DNA of 64,000 nucleotides from Neurospora tetrasperma FGSC 2508 (taxonomy: Eukaryota; Ascomycota; Sordariomycetes; Sordariales; Sordariaceae): positions 2,366,744 to 2,430,743 of the forward strand of contig NW_009799104.1 of assembly GCF_000213175.1 (NCBI RefSeq). Direction: 5' to 3'. Below, piece after piece: positions 21,904-34,960 of this stretch. A program made the position numbers and the translations under genes. Each line of letters begins with the position of its first letter. The first letter of the stretch is position 1. The notes under the pieces are model-generated. The model was not told the DNA's origin, did no database searches, and saw nothing but the letters and a program-made list of their open reading frames with translations.

Positions 21904-24337
21904 TTTGTTTGATCGGTTTTGGATATAAAGAAAATATAAGTATAATATGTAGCAGTGAGGAGAAAGATCAAGCGCAGTTGGATGTTATGTGTCTCTTTGT
22001 AATGGCGAAGGAGGGCGTCCAGTTCTGGTCGTGAGAAGTGTTGGTTTTAGGGTTAGGTACTTGTGTTCGTTCGAGCAAAATCAGTCTCAGAAATGAGACA
22101 CAGGGCCAATTCCCCTACAAAGCTTTGCTGATCGGACGAAGAGCAGAATAGAAAACCTCAACGACACAACTGACAATGACAAGCTTGTTGGATGTGAAGA
22201 GAAAGGTCAAGAACAGCAGTATAAGATAGCTGGGGACGGAGATAAATATCCAGACACAAACATGGACCGCACTATTGCAAGAGTGTCCCCTTGGAACACA
22301 CCTGCCGTGACGGAGCAATCAACCGAAACCATCGCGCCCGCATTCGAGTCATGACGAAATTGTCTTACAGCCTTGCCCCTGTATAGAACGTCGTTTGGAA
22401 AGGAGCAGGCCTTGCCCGACTGGGAGGAATGGTGTGTTTTCTGTCTGCCTGCCCGTTCATCTGCATGTTTCCTACAACGGAGGCATGGGGATGATGGAGA
22501 CGGAGACCGAGAGACAGACCAGCGTCAACGTCAAGAGGTGTTGTTGGAAATACTTGCATTTGTGCAGGTACGTACAGCTCCTGGCCCTCAGGAACGGGAC
22601 TAGACTGGACTTTCAAGTTGTATGTGTGGTTCGTCATCGGCCATCTGGTTCGTCGCCGTTTGGAAATGTCTAGTTGGTGATGTCCACTCCCGTGGATGGC
22701 GGCAGGATTGGGAGGGTGTTGTAAGGGTGTTGCAAGAGAAGAGAGTGCTCCTCAGTCAAGGCGTGCTGGGCAACGAGCTGGATTGAAGCCAGGCCTTAAG
22801 CCGGCGCTCACCGTGCCACGCTCCGATATCAAGACACTGGCAACACCATCTGGACTACATGGCGCATGTCGGAAAATAAAACACAAAAAGCATGACATTC
22901 ACTCGCTTTGATGCCATCTGCTTTGATGAAGAACTTGGAAGGCAGGAAAAGGTGCGCGGCCGTCCTGGCATCTGATAACAGACGTAGAGCAGCTAAAAGG
23001 GTGGGTGCATTCGTTCTGATCACAAGCTTGGCGGTCAAGATGCGGTTACCCGTCTGCATGCTTCCACTTTCTATTCCCAAGGCCACTGACTGGAGATGCA
23101 GGATTCCAACCGGATGGGCATACATCCAATTATTAACACTTCTGCCCCGCTTGCCCGCCTACTTCTCAAGGACGTGCTCATAGACACAAGCCTCAAGCGC
23201 CGAAAGCTGTGCATACGAGAAACCATAGAGGATTGATGGAGAAGAGATGGGAGAACGAGGGCCCTCTAGGGCCAGACGGGCAGCTACATTCCAGGTTGCT
23301 GGCACCCAATTAGAGACTCGCCCGCCTTCGAGGTTTTTGTATGTAACATGCTGCTACTATGCTTGCTTGTTCAAGCTGAGTGGTGGCTGGCGTACCTGTT
23401 GACGCAGAGAGCAGTTTTGCGTGAAACCTCTAGGAGTGTTTTGTTTCTTTTCGTTGCGGGATGGAGTATAAGGCATGACGTGATGAGCGAGCTACGGTCA
23501 TGTCAGGACCATATGGCTTAGCAAAGCGCTCAGTTTTCCCTTGATCCATTCTTATTATCGCCCTTTGCCTCGTCTTTCTTTCCTTGGCGGTGGTGAATCA
23601 CACACACTTGCAGGGAAGTAAAGAGTCGGCGTCTTGGTTAGAGTATTAGCTGTTTAGTCACAGGGAGCACAAGCTCAGTGGGCCGGGAAATCAGTCATGA
23701 ATTCTGATGGAACTTGAGGCGGAAAAGAGAGCCGGCTTCGTATGGCTCTCATCTTTCTGCTCTAGTCCGTTACTAGTTGAGGGACTCGAAACCCCTTGAA
23801 CTCTGAAGCACGAAAGGCTTGAGGATAAGTGGAGAAGTCTTTACTTACAGCAGAGAGAACGAATATGTAGTGTTTGCACCAAGTAAGCCCAACTCGCGTG
23901 GGTGACAGGCAAAATAGCCGAACAGATTGCTACTGACCAAAGGAATATTGACCTGGGGTGCGGTTCGGCAGTCTGTAGGACCGTAACAACGGGCCCAACT
24001 CTGCCGTCTCTGGCCAGACTTTTGAGCCAGTCATGGTCATGTGTGGGCAAAGAAGAGATCGTACCAAGCAGGATCGTCTCCCAGCCTAATACATAGTATT
24101 GTTCCTTCAAGTCTCTTCATGGTCAAGTGCCCAGACCTCCGGGTGTACCGGCTGGGAAGCCCGGTGAGCTCTCGTGTCACCTAGACCGGAAGACCGGCGA
24201 TGGAATGGACGGGACATATGTATAAGTTTGTATCATGATCTTGTCTTCTTGGGTCTCCAACTTGCCCAAGTCAAATAAGGCTCGAGCCAAACGAGGAAAT
24301 GCGCCGCCAAGTTGGAGAGAATAGTTGCGACAGGGAG

Positions 24338-24378
<41 letters not shown>

Positions 24379-25768
24379 GGGTGACATTCAGTCCACAGCT
24401 TGCCCGACTCGACACTTTGACAGCGGCTTTGGCGCTGGGTCAAGTTGTGCTTGAAATGGACTCCACCGAGAGCATGTTTCTGAACCCACAAATATGGCGC
24501 TCAAGGAGTGGAGTGGGTCTAGCCACATTGAAACATCAAATCGATGTCGAGAAGCGGAACGCCAAAACGGAGCCAGTGGGGCTTGGCATTTCATGGCATA
24601 GAGGTAGCCAGGACACGAAGGGAATGGCCAACAACCGATTACTGTAATTCCACCGACATTGCCTACTAGCGTAGTGTACAATGGGAAATCTCGACGATCT
24701 TCGGCCATCACGAAGTCTCTTGAACGGTTCACTGATTTAATTTTATCCATCTTTCCAAGCCCTGGTAGTGTAGGTATCTACCCACACCATGTGGCGGGAT
24801 TCTCTATACATAGGTAGGTAGTGTACATGTCCGTTGAATGTCACCCAAAGCACCAGTTTCAACACGAAGCCCAGCTGAATGCAATGTCCAAGTCCAGCCG
24901 ATGCTGGCATGCATCATTACCTTGGTTGCAATGGATGTGCAGCTCGGCGCCCCTTCCGCCCATCATCTTCAACCTTCAAGTGCCGCCAAGCTAAACTCAA
25001 TGGACTTTTGTTACTCTGGGGTTCTTGACTGGCAAGAGGGAGCGGCCGGTTCATCTCGCCAAGCCTTTTTCCCCTCCGGGACTGGAGAGAAGAACATAAA
25101 AAGCTTGGCGGCCGGACCCCCCCAGCCCGCCAGGAACGGCACCGCTGCAACCTCAAATGGAGCCACAAGGAGTGCAACCCTCCCTAACAACACTTGTTCC
25201 TGAATTGTTCGGACCCGGGGGGGTTGTGCCGTTCGGTCTGTCTTTCTCTCTTTCCACCCTTTCCACAACGTGGAGCTGGTTTTCTCTTGCTTGATCTCGT
25301 CCTTTTCCTTGGACACACAACCGGCCAAAAACCAGACGGGAATGATCCATTCTGCAGCGCATTTTGGCCCCATTGCAATTTTCAGTCTGTTTTGCGCCTT
25401 CCCAATCCGTGCAACCCCCAGTTTCCGCAGCCCGATCCTTCCCAGCATTCATTGAATCCGGACCTTCCATTTTATGCCCTCTCTTGGCGATTTCACCACT
25501 TTACTCGGCCAGAGGCAGTCGAAAGCTCACCCAGTCTACTCCACTCACGTACCTCCCTCGCTACCGCTCTGCCGCCTTATATTTCAACGACACTCCTTTC
25601 TTACGGCGAGGCGCATAACATAGGGGGAGGACTGTGCCATTGTCTCCCAAGCGGGCGGTCAATGGCCTTTAGAGGCCCGATGTACTTCTGACATCGACTG
25701 ACGTTATTGACTTTTCGCATCGGGGCCGCTGAGCGCCAGCGCACACCAAATCCAAGTCCACAGCGGCC
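21904..25768. other. Large gene-poor intergenic region with (GTT)14 microsatellite
   Basis: These 3.9 kb separate the hypothetical gene (-) and the DUF7820-type gene (+), so promoters of both lie here. The clearest structure is (GTT)14 at 24337-24378. Two TAGTGTAC octamers occur at 24672 and 24819, the second joined to TAGGTAGG. Nothing supports a gene. Confidence 0.45.
24337..24378. repeat. (GTT)14 microsatellite
   Basis: Fourteen perfect GTT units lie in an intergenic region. The apparent polycysteine or polyglutamine ORFs across it are artefacts of the repeat. Confidence 0.9.
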
Positions 25769-28664
25769 ATGGATCCCAGCGACAGCAAGCTTGGTCTGCC
25801 AGAGAGGAGGCGATCACGGAGGACGTCAGTGAGGCATTCGCTGACTCTACGGACTGAACGAATGGACGAATTTCCTCATCCAGAGGACCCGGCTCTGGCT
25901 TCGGTAGCAGACCATGACATGCGACGCAGTTTACCGCATGACCCCAGCCCAGTGGTGGTGGCACTGGGGCAGGAATTGGGGGACGAGGGCGTGGGCCAAG
26001 GAGGTCGTCAGAGTAAGGCAAGGATAACGACAACGTTGCCAACATCTACACCGATACTACCAGCGCAGCCCTTTTCGCAGGCAGAATTGCGGCCAGCTCA
26101 AGAAAGTTCATCTGGGGCGAACGCTGGTATGGCAGCGACAACTCCTCTATCAACGTTGGCCACATTCTCTCCGGAACTACCACAGGCCCCTCTTCGTCCA
26201 CCAAGCCCAACAAAACCAGCAAGCTCAGCAGCAGATCCCCTGGCCTTGAGACACGATGGCGCAACGAGCCCAAACCTATCATCCCAACATATGGGCATAG
26301 ATGCCGCTCATTCCGCCAGTGTTAATGGCCCAATACAGCCGCCAGGTCCCTCTCACGTCTACGAGCAATATACCCGCAACTTACCCTTCGGGCCACCACT
26401 GGGTCTCTCTTCTGATCCTTTACCAAGGGGTTATCCCTATCACGGACCATCCGATCCTTCTCCTTATCACATCTATCCCCAAGATGTGCATAACGCCCCC
26501 CAATACGGACGAGTCGTAACTCAGCAAGGCGAAGTCCCAGTAGTCGACTACTATGGCCCGTATGGGCTTCACGAGCCGCTGCCACCCTACACCGAGCGAG
26601 ACAATACAGGCCTAGGAGGAAGCAGCTCGAACTCTGTCGACCCTTCCCCTGCGCCGGTTGCTGACAGCGCTCCCAGTTCCGGTCCGCCCAATGCCTTTAC
26701 TGCTGTCGTTTCTTCTTCAGCTCCTGATGCCGCCCCCGCATCGTCCCCTCCATTGGGTCCTGACCCCGTTGAGGAAGTGCCGGAGGGTCGAACAATACCG
26801 ACAGCGCAGCCAACACAGGCACCACTTCTGTCAACTCAGACACTACCCACCACACAGGCATCACCGACAACACAGACGGTAGCGACAGCACAGACAGGTC
26901 AAACGGAGGAGACAGGGCCGGTAGCGCAATCGGGGCAAGCAGAGGTTCTTACTGGCGCTGGAGGTCTAGGTCTTGCAACCAGAAATCCGGAATTTGACTC
27001 ACTGGACGATCTGCGAGCTCCTCGCCCCCGTGCTTCGACGCGAAGTTTCAATTCAACCCACAGTAACGACCAGATCGATAGGGAAAAAGCCGTCTTGTCA
27101 GAAAAAGAAACACCTTTCAAGCGTTGGATGAGAAAGCAGTGGTGTTTTGGGGTGGTTCCTAATTGGGCTTTGGTTCTCTCGTTATGCCTTCTGGTGATTG
27201 TAGGGATCGTTGCCGGCACGGTTGCCGGAGTTTTGCTGAGCAATCATGGAAAACCACCACCCAAGGAAAGCCATCCGTAAGTTGATAAGCCACGGCCCTG
27301 ATAATCCGACATCATATTAATTACCATGCTAAAATAAAAACAGAAAACCCTCATCGGGGACAACCTTTCCCAGCAACGTGGTCCCCATACCAACTCCAAC
27401 AGATCTTGCTCCGCTTCCAACAGGAACCTGGGGTATACCTATGATGCTCGACAAAGCCTCTAGTAACTGCTTTAAGGATCCTACACAGTCGAAAAGTTGG
27501 GACTGCCATTTCGTCCCCTCGGGCATGTACTTGTCGCTTGAACATTCCGCCCAAAACGGTTATACATTCACGATCAACTGTAACCACTCTCTCACCATGT
27601 TCAACAACGTCTACTCATACGGCGAGCAGCCTGCGTTGCTCGTGAATCCTCGGGCACTGGTGCTGGTCAATGACACGTCTGAAGTTAATCGGGGCCCTGC
27701 TTGGTTCCAGGCCGTCCCTTACATGAAGACCGTCATTCTTCCCCACAATTCACTCAACATTACCACTACAGAAGGTACGGCGAAGATGCGCCGTGGATGG
27801 GGTAGCAAGGATTTCAATAAAAGCAAAGGCAACGAAGCGCAACCAGGAGACAAGCCTTGGATCTGCAACTGGCCCCAGACAACGTTCGAGCTCTTTATTT
27901 TTGCTCAACAGAACTCGAGCTGGTCGGTCAACACTCAAAGCCTTCCGCCGCCCTCGGTAACCTCCTCTGTCCCAGCTTCGACGGACTCCACGACAATGAC
28001 AGTAGTGGTCACGAAAACAGAGACCGACCACCTAGTATCACCGACAGCAAGCCCGTTTCCATCGTCGACTTGGCCACCGGACGGCTACAACCACTACATA
28101 ACAAAGTCACTTGGACAACACCTTCGGGATGGCGATGTGGACTATCATCCCCATAGACACCGTCAATTTGAGGCCGACCATCACGGCCAAGAGTCCTTCT
28201 CGAGTGAGACACCATCATCAACCTCCGGGCCTGCGCCTTCCTTCGCGTCAGGCCTGCTGGGCACTGGGCCCCGTGGCGATGGGTTCGCTCCTCCGCCCCC
28301 AGGCTATCCTCGAGTCATCAAACTCGAGGAACGCCGCTATTCCGATGCGCCGATTCCGGAATGCACACAGTTCGAAATACTTCCCTATGGACAAGCCGCT
28401 CAGCCCGTTCGCGATGAAAACGGAAATATGGTTGTCGTCACCATGTATCCACCGGAGGCTACAGAGACTAGCTCACCACGCTCATCACGTCGCTCGGTCA
28501 AGAGGTTCACGGACTGGGACCTTGATTTAGATGAAGAGGATGATAGTCCGATTTGGAGCCCGGAGGTTTTGCGGAGGGGTGAGGGGGACGGAGGATTGTC
28601 ATACGCAAATGGTGGCGCTGTTTCGTATGGAAGCCAGTGTAACTGTGAGTGGTTTGTTACATGA
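25769..28664 (+). CDS. Single-pass membrane protein with DUF7820-type extracellular domain
   Basis: Two exons, 25769-27276 and 27344-28664, with a 67-nt intron (GTAAGT donor, ACAG acceptor) give 942 aa. About 460 residues of Pro/Ser/Thr-rich, presumably cytosolic, sequence precede a short basic segment (PFKRWMRKQWCF). One hydrophobic span of about 24 residues follows (begins NWALVLSLCLLVIVG). The region after the span starts PTGTWGIPMMLDKASSNC and contains paired cysteines (SWDCHF, INCNHS), NxS/T sites and FQAVPYM. I match it from memory to the fungal DUF7820 domain, whose function is unknown. The protein ends in a C-x-C-x-W cluster (CNCEWF), which I take as the genuine C-terminus. Topology is inferred as N-terminus inside. 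The gene is convergent with the glucanase gene. Confidence 0.8.
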
Positions 28665-29025
28665 GAATATGTCCTGGAAATATTAGCGTGGTAGTATCCG
28701 AAGGTTTTCGTGGGGCTTTGCATAGCGGTTTGCATATCGGTGGATTTTTCCATTACCAGGCGTTAGTTTTGGACATATTAAGGTTGGGTGGAGTGGAACT
28801 GATCTTTCTACGTACGCCATGTACTTATTCGTGAGCGAGTGATGCTTGTAGATTGGATATCACTGATGTCGTGTTCATGAAAAATTCAAGTGTATAACAG
28901 ATCAAAAGAACGCCGTACCCCATGCTCCCTTCTAGATTGACGTTGGAGAAACCATCCATTATATATAGAGCATCATTTATCGCTCAATCAGACACCGGGC
29001 CTCGTCTCCGCCTTTCGCTGTTTGT
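28665..29025. other. Intergenic, convergent 3' ends
   Basis: 3' flanks of the DUF7820-type gene and the glucanase gene. Nothing notable seen. Confidence 0.5.
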
Positions 29026-29256
29026 TCAAAAAGCCTCTGAGAGGTTATCGAACGACGGGATCTTGGACACGTCGCAGTTGAAATCTCTCTGATACGCCTT
29101 CTCAGGCAAAACACCGGCAGCCAAACCCTTTTTGTAGCTCCATTGATACCTATTATGGCACTTCATCAGTAAAGAGTTACAAGAGTTAGGTGAAGGAATG
29201 GGGTTTAGCGAGTCGGACGAGTTGAAGACAAGAAGTTAAAAGGAGGAAGGAAGTTT

Positions 29257-29287
<31 letters not shown>

Positions 29288-31868
29288 TAAAAACTTACGC
29301 GTCCTCAGTATCCCAAAGCCAATAAAACCACCCCCACCCTTTCTCAAAGCTATACATCTGCGCCTCCGCAAACATTTTCAAGAAGGTCTTGTAATCATCA
29401 CTCCACTGATCCGGCGGCGCATTGGCAGCAATACAATCACACCTGCTGTCCGTGTAAGGACACCTTGGCGTCGACACATCGCTGCTCTCACTTCCCGTAA
29501 GCAGCGTCCCCGTCCACCGATTCCCCCAACCGACATTCGTCAAGTACTTTGCACAATCCGTATCAGCCTGGGACCACTCAGCCACCAGCGTCGGACCGTA
29601 ACCCCTGGAACGATCCATCGACAGCTCCGTCTGCTCCGTCCACCCCTCGCACGCGTACTTGATCTTGTCGTGATGCTTGTACACAATCTGGTTGGTATTG
29701 AAAATGACATACTGGTGCACGTCGAGTGCGGCGCCGTCGCCCAGGTCTTGCAATTCACCCTGCCAGTTGGCGAGGCCGCGGAAGCCATCGCCAAAGACGA
29801 CGATGGCGTCTTTGACGCCGTTTTTGCGTACGAGCGCATAGGCGTCTTCGATCCATTGGAGAACGGCGTCGACGGATAGAAAAGTCATTTTCGGCTCGTT
29901 GGCCAGGCCATAGTGGGAGATGATGTTCTTGTATCGGTCCTGGGCAAAGAACTTTGAAAGTCGGTTGTGGATTTCCAGGGAACGCTTGGCGTTGAGGTCG
30001 CCGTCTGTTCCATTTAACCAGCCGATGTAGCCCTGGCGGCCGGAGTGGTTCCACCCATTTTGGGAACCGGGGAGGCCGTGCAGGTCCAGGTTGACGCGCA
30101 GGCCGTACTTGCGGCACCACTCGATGGCGCGCAGGAGGTACCGCCATGAGGTGCGGAAGACGTACGGGTCGCCGTCATAGGTCTGCACGGCCCAGTAGGA
30201 AAAAGGTATGCGGACGTGATCGAGTCCGGCATCGGCGATCTCCTTGAAGGTCTGTTCGGTTACAAAGGTGGCGTAGTGTTTTTCGAATACGGACTCGCAC
30301 CGAGAGCCAAGGTGAGTGCAGAGCGTGTATTCGTCGACGATGCCCAAACGCAGGTCGTAGGCGAAGAGGGAAGGGGTGATGAAGGGCTCGAGACTGAGCC
30401 AGCCGCCGACGTTGACGCCTCGGGCGGGTCGCTTGGAGTAGTCCCCCCAGGGCTTGTTGAGAGCTGGGACCTGGTCGTTGGCGGCTTTGGAGTCGTCCCA
30501 CTGGGAGAAGAGACCCATGACAGGTAGGTCGCCGACTGTCTGGGCCGTGTAGGTCAGGTTGAAGTCGGTCGTGTCGGCCCACTTGAAGGGATTTAGCCAG
30601 GTTGGTGCGTCGGCGGGGATGTCGTCGGGTGAAATATCGCCCAAGCCCTGTGAAGGTGTGTCGTTGCTACCCTTGCCGTCGCCGTCGTCGGACTTCTTTT
30701 TGCTGACAGTCACGGCGATAATGATGATAATGATGACGATAACCACACCGATACCAACCGCAATCCACAGCTTCTTCCGTTTCTTCTTGGGTGGTGAGGA
30801 CCCTATATCATCGCTCATCTTGTCCACGGATTCATAACCACTGCTGGACGACATACTTGGCCCGCCATGGCCACCACGGAGATTCTGAAATCTCGCCATG
30901 AAGCCGCCTTTCTCTAGCATGCCACCGCTGACGTTCCGTGCCCTTATCCCCTGCTCAAGCATAGGACCGCTTGCAACCCTGAGCCGGCTTCTGTCCTCTC
31001 CTGCTCTGTTATCTGGCCGTAACCGCTCATAACTTTTGGGTTTGTCAGGCCGGGCATCCACAACTCGGTAACCCTTGTCGTCACTGTCTGTTCTCCTATG
31101 CGGGGTAAGTCGTTGGTACTCGTCGTCACTCTCCATTGCCGGGGCCCTTTTCCTCGCCCTTTCTTCTCTCTTCTTCGCCGTAAGATACTGGTACTCGTCG
31201 TCGCTATCGGGTGGCACCATTCTGGGCTTAGGTCGTGTTCTATCATCCCTGGCCGCATCTCTGGAATCCCGCGGCCTCCTTGAGGGAGCGTATCGGTACT
31301 CGTCCTCGCTTTCCACCGTTGCCACTCTTGGTGGCTTGGCCCTTGCTCTCTGTCTTTCCCTTTCGCGATCCCTTTCCCGGACTCGTTCCCTCTCCCGTTC
31401 ACGCTCCTTTTCCTGCTGCTCTCTCTCCCGCTCCTTCTCGCGTCGCATCCTCGACTCTCTCCGGGCCTCGCGCATGCGTTCCCTTTCCCTTTCCTGCTCC
31501 CGTTCCCATGCTACATCCCTCTCGCTCTGAGCATCATAGCTTCGCTCCAGAGCTCGTTTGACCTCTTTCTTTGGGCTGGCTTTCCGCTTTGCATTCTGCT
31601 TGTTGAGCTGGGCCAGAGCTGCTGCTGAAAGGGTTGCTGAACTGCCGTTTGACGATTCTCCTCTGGGTTCTCCTCTGGTGATTGGCGGTACGCTGGTGCC
31701 GGGTTCGGGTCTCCTGCTTCTGCGCCTTGGCTCGCGACCGGCACGCTCACCACGCTCACCGTTATCATCACTATTCCTGACCGCTGAAGAGTTGCGGCTG
31801 CGTCTCTGCGCCGACTGTCTCCTGGGCCTGTAGTCCCGTTCCGGGGACGAATCCCTTGGGGGTGGCAT
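29026..31868 (-). CDS. Membrane-anchored exo-1,3-beta-glucanase, GH5 family (exgD-like)
   Basis: The enzyme trims 1,3-beta-glucan in cell wall remodelling. Two exons, 31868-29299 and 29149-29026, flank a 149-nt intron (GTAAGT donor; it contains an ATAAAAA-type repeat near 29255-29293) and give 897 aa. The intron is needed: the first-exon frame stops just after WLWDTEDA, whereas splicing adds a 41-residue tail starting YQWSYKKGL. Residues 1-366 are cytosolic, highly basic and Arg/Glu-rich. The hydrophobic span is at 367-388, making a type II membrane protein. The GH5 domain follows, with acid/base Glu658 in GLANEP and nucleophile Glu764 in LVAEWSQ. Fungal glucan 1,3-beta-glucosidase D has the same plan. 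Three copies of an acidic-tyrosine motif lie in the tail (see findings). Confidence 0.93.
29255..29293. repeat. ATAAAAA-type simple repeat inside the glucanase intron
   Basis: Alternating A5-6 and T units (TTTTTAT on the coding strand) follow closely after the GTAAGT donor. They enlarge this intron to 149 nt, against about 60-110 nt for most introns in the window. Confidence 0.85.
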
Positions 31869-33046
31869 TATTGTTGTGCGACCACCTCCTGAAACCGACT
31901 GCTGCTGTATGCTGAGAAGAGTGGAAGAGTCATGATAGGGAAACCCGAAGAAGCAACCCAGATCGGGGGTTCAGGAGGAGAAATCGTTAGTCCCTGGGTT
32001 GGAGCCGCTGCTTCGTTGCCCGCTGGGTGGAGTGGTGACGACGACCCCTGCCACGCTATCTATTTCCTGACCTGTTCCCTGCCAACCAGCTTCGCCGGCA
32101 GGTGTGTCCCGAGCTGAGGTGGTTCTGGCTGTGATGACCTATGCAAGGCTTCCATTCAGTGGGCAGTCCAGGCTTCAGGCTTCAGGCTTCACCAGTTGCA
32201 GTGAGGCCCGGCGTTTAGCAAGTCGCATCCATTGCGCCCAGCCTTGGTTTCAGCTTGGTCTAGCTTGGCTTGGCTCGTAGTGGGAAGAGCTGCCCTGGAC
32301 GATACCTAGAGGTTAGGTACCTACCTAGGGGTAGTCAACCTTATCCCCCATCTAATTCGCCAACCTTTATAATGGTTCAGTCACAAATCAGGATTCAAAA
32401 GGCCACCAGGGGGAGTGGAATAGAAAGTCAAGCAGTTGAGAAGCATGTCTGATGGAACTGTCATCATATCATTCAGACACAGCATGGCCGCGTCATGCCG
32501 ACTGATCTGTACCTAGCTTTTCTCCCATCTTTCTCACTTGGGATGAACCAGTTCCGCATGCACTGTCTGGTATTGTCTAGGTAGCAGGTCTCTCCGCTGA
32601 TGGGAGGCAGGGGGGCTCGGCGGATACCGAAGCGCAGGCACCTGGCACAACCTCAAGGGGCAGGAACATGCACTATCGGAGCGACGCACGGACCGCTACA
32701 CTTGAACTGAGGAACTCCAAAAGGGCGGGGAAGATGGATGCCGAGATGGATCCTGTCTTTCCCCTGTGCTCCAGCGGGTGGCCCGCACCGCTAATAAGGA
32801 AGGCATGGGGCCCCGCGCTGCACTTCTCATCATTTGTTGACATAACTCCAACAAAGCCGTTGCAAGCCGACCGACCGTTGTCCCGTTTTGATACAATGCC
32901 GCTTCTTTGGGAATTGTATCCCGTCGGGAGGAGAATTCTGCCATCTCCTCCTCTTCTCTTCCAATTGTTGTGGTGTGTGTTGACCTGATTGTCGTCTCAT
33001 CATCTATCATTATTGCCATCCAGAATTCGGTTTGTTGTGGTTCACA
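31869..33046. promoter_or_regulatory. Divergent promoter region between glucanase and BCKDH E1 beta genes
   Basis: These 1.2 kb hold both promoters. Visible features are (AGGCTTC)3 near 32169-32190 and the palindrome-like TTAGGTACCTACCTAGGG at 32313-32330. No gene seen. Confidence 0.45.
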
Positions 33047-34360
33047 ATGAGAGGCTCAACTATCCGGCCCAAGGCGCAATGCCTTCGTTCGCTTTCCAAG
33101 GGCCTGACTAAACGTCCTTCGGCCGGTCTACGATATGTCCCCGTTGCTGCTACTCTGGCGCCGTCTCTCCCGTCGCAACGAGCGTACTCGACACACCCGC
33201 CTCATGCAAAGCTCAATCTTCCTACCGACTATTCGACAACTCCATTGCTTGCGCAGACATCCCAATCGGCGCTCAACAACCCTGAGCTGTCTCCCGAAGT
33301 CCGCAATGGCCCAACGAAGCGCATGAACATGTTCCAAGCTGTCAACGATGCTCTATCTATTGCCCTCGCCCAAGACGAATCGGTCTTGATATTTGGCGAG
33401 GACGTCGCCTTTGGTGGTGTCTTCCGCTGCACGGGAAAGCTTGCCGACACATATGGCGCCGACCGCGTCTTCAACACTCCGTTGTGCGAGCAGGGTATTA
33501 TGGGCTTTGCCATTGGCGTTGCTGCCGAGGGAATGCGCCCTGTTGCCGAGATCCAGTTTGCCGACTACGTATACCCGGCTTTCGACCAGCTGGTGAACGA
33601 GGCTGCCAAGTTTAGATACAGGGATGGTTCCTGCGGGCGGAGTGCCGGGGGGTTGACGGTACGCATGCCCTGCGGAGGTGTTGGTCATGGTGGTCTCTAC
33701 CACACACAGTCGCCGGAGAGCTTGTTCACACATATTCCAGGATTGCGAGTGATCATGCCCAGATCACCCATCCAGGCCAAGGGCTTGCTGTTATCCGCCA
33801 TTCGCAGCAATGACCCATGTGTCTTCATGGAACCCAAGATCCTCTACCGTGCTGCCGTTGAGCAGGTGCCCACCGGGTCCTATACGCTACCATTATCCAA
33901 GGCTGAAGTGCTGAAGGAAGGAAAGGATGTGACCATCATCTCATACGGTCAACCCCTATACAAATGCATGGATGCGTTGCAAAAGGCCGAGAAGGACTTT
34001 GGTGTCTCAGTGGAATTGATTGACCTCCGAACGGTCTATCCATGGGACAAGGAGACCGTATTCCAGAGTGTCAGGAAGACGGGGCGCTGCATCGTGGTTC
34101 ATGAATCCATGGTCAATGCCGGCATTGGTGCCGAGGTGGCCGCTGCCATCCAAGAGGACTCGGAAACCTTTGTTAGACTCGAAGCTCCTGTGGCTCGAGT
34201 TGCTGGATGGAGCATTCACACGCCTCTCATGTTCGAGGCCCTTAACATTCCGGATGTTGCGAGTGAGTAACTTTATCCTTGTACGAGTTTGGTAAGAGCG
34301 AAATAAGCTGACATGACATTAGGGATATATGCCAACATCAAGAAGGTGTTGAACTTTTGA
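33047..34360 (+). CDS. Branched-chain 2-oxoacid dehydrogenase E1 component, beta subunit (mitochondrial)
   Basis: This is part of the thiamine-diphosphate-dependent E1 of the mitochondrial complex that decarboxylates the ketoacids of Val, Leu and Ile to acyl-CoA. Two exons, 33047-34262 and 34323-34360, with a 60-nt intron give 417 aa; the last exon adds only RIYANIKKVLNF after the joining codon. The first ~50 residues form a basic presequence with a likely cleavage zone around RAYS. The E1 beta core is conserved: MNMFQAVNDALS, FGEDVAFGGVFRCT, NTPLCEQGIMGFAIG, PVAEIQFADYVYPAFDQ and HTQSPESLF. FGGVFRCT and the RVIMPRSP stretch point to the branched-chain rather than the pyruvate enzyme. Budding yeast lacks this complex, while filamentous ascomycetes keep it for amino acid catabolism. 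Confidence 0.93.
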
Positions 34361-34960
34361 TGATGAGCGGGAAAAAAGGAAGAAGATGGGCAAGTCGTAG
34401 CGGGGCGTTTATAATAGGCGAGTTCGGTTCTGGCGGGTGCCGTCTTGTAAATACCGACAAATACTTGATCTTGTAACGATGCCTGTTAAAGGCAACTCAA
34501 CCGACTGCCCTCAACAACCCCAAACCCTGCCATGTATGCCAGTGCTTTGCCATTTTCCAAACTCGTGATCTTGTAACTCAATTGTTGTCATCGTAGCAGT
34601 GTTCTTTTGTTTACAGAAGTCGCAAAGCTAAGCAGTAAGCCGGATTCAGGATATTACTTGTAACGACAATGCAGCTCGCCAGCTGTGAAGCCCCTTGACA
34701 GCTGTCAGCCTCATAAGTAGTATCCACATCCCACTTCAGGCGGCCCCGCAGCGGTTTGGTGCCATTCCATGCTCCCGTCCCACTGACGGCGGCGGACATG
34801 CCCAAGACGCAGCTCCATCATCTCTAGCAGCGTGGTACCGTTGATCGATACCAGCTTCACCAACTAATATACAACAAATCTACCAACCCACAAGTAAAGA
34901 ACGCCGAGAAACTTTTTAATCCTGTCTATTTTCTTTTAATTACCATTAGAGCACGGAACC
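34361..34960. other. Intergenic, 600 bp
   Basis: This is the 3' flank of BCKDH E1 beta and the promoter of the capping protein gene, both on the plus strand. Nothing notable seen. Confidence 0.5.

Noticed and set aside
24312-24647. ORFs with polycysteine or polyglutamine across 24337-24378
   Set aside because: They exist only because the GTT microsatellite has no stops.
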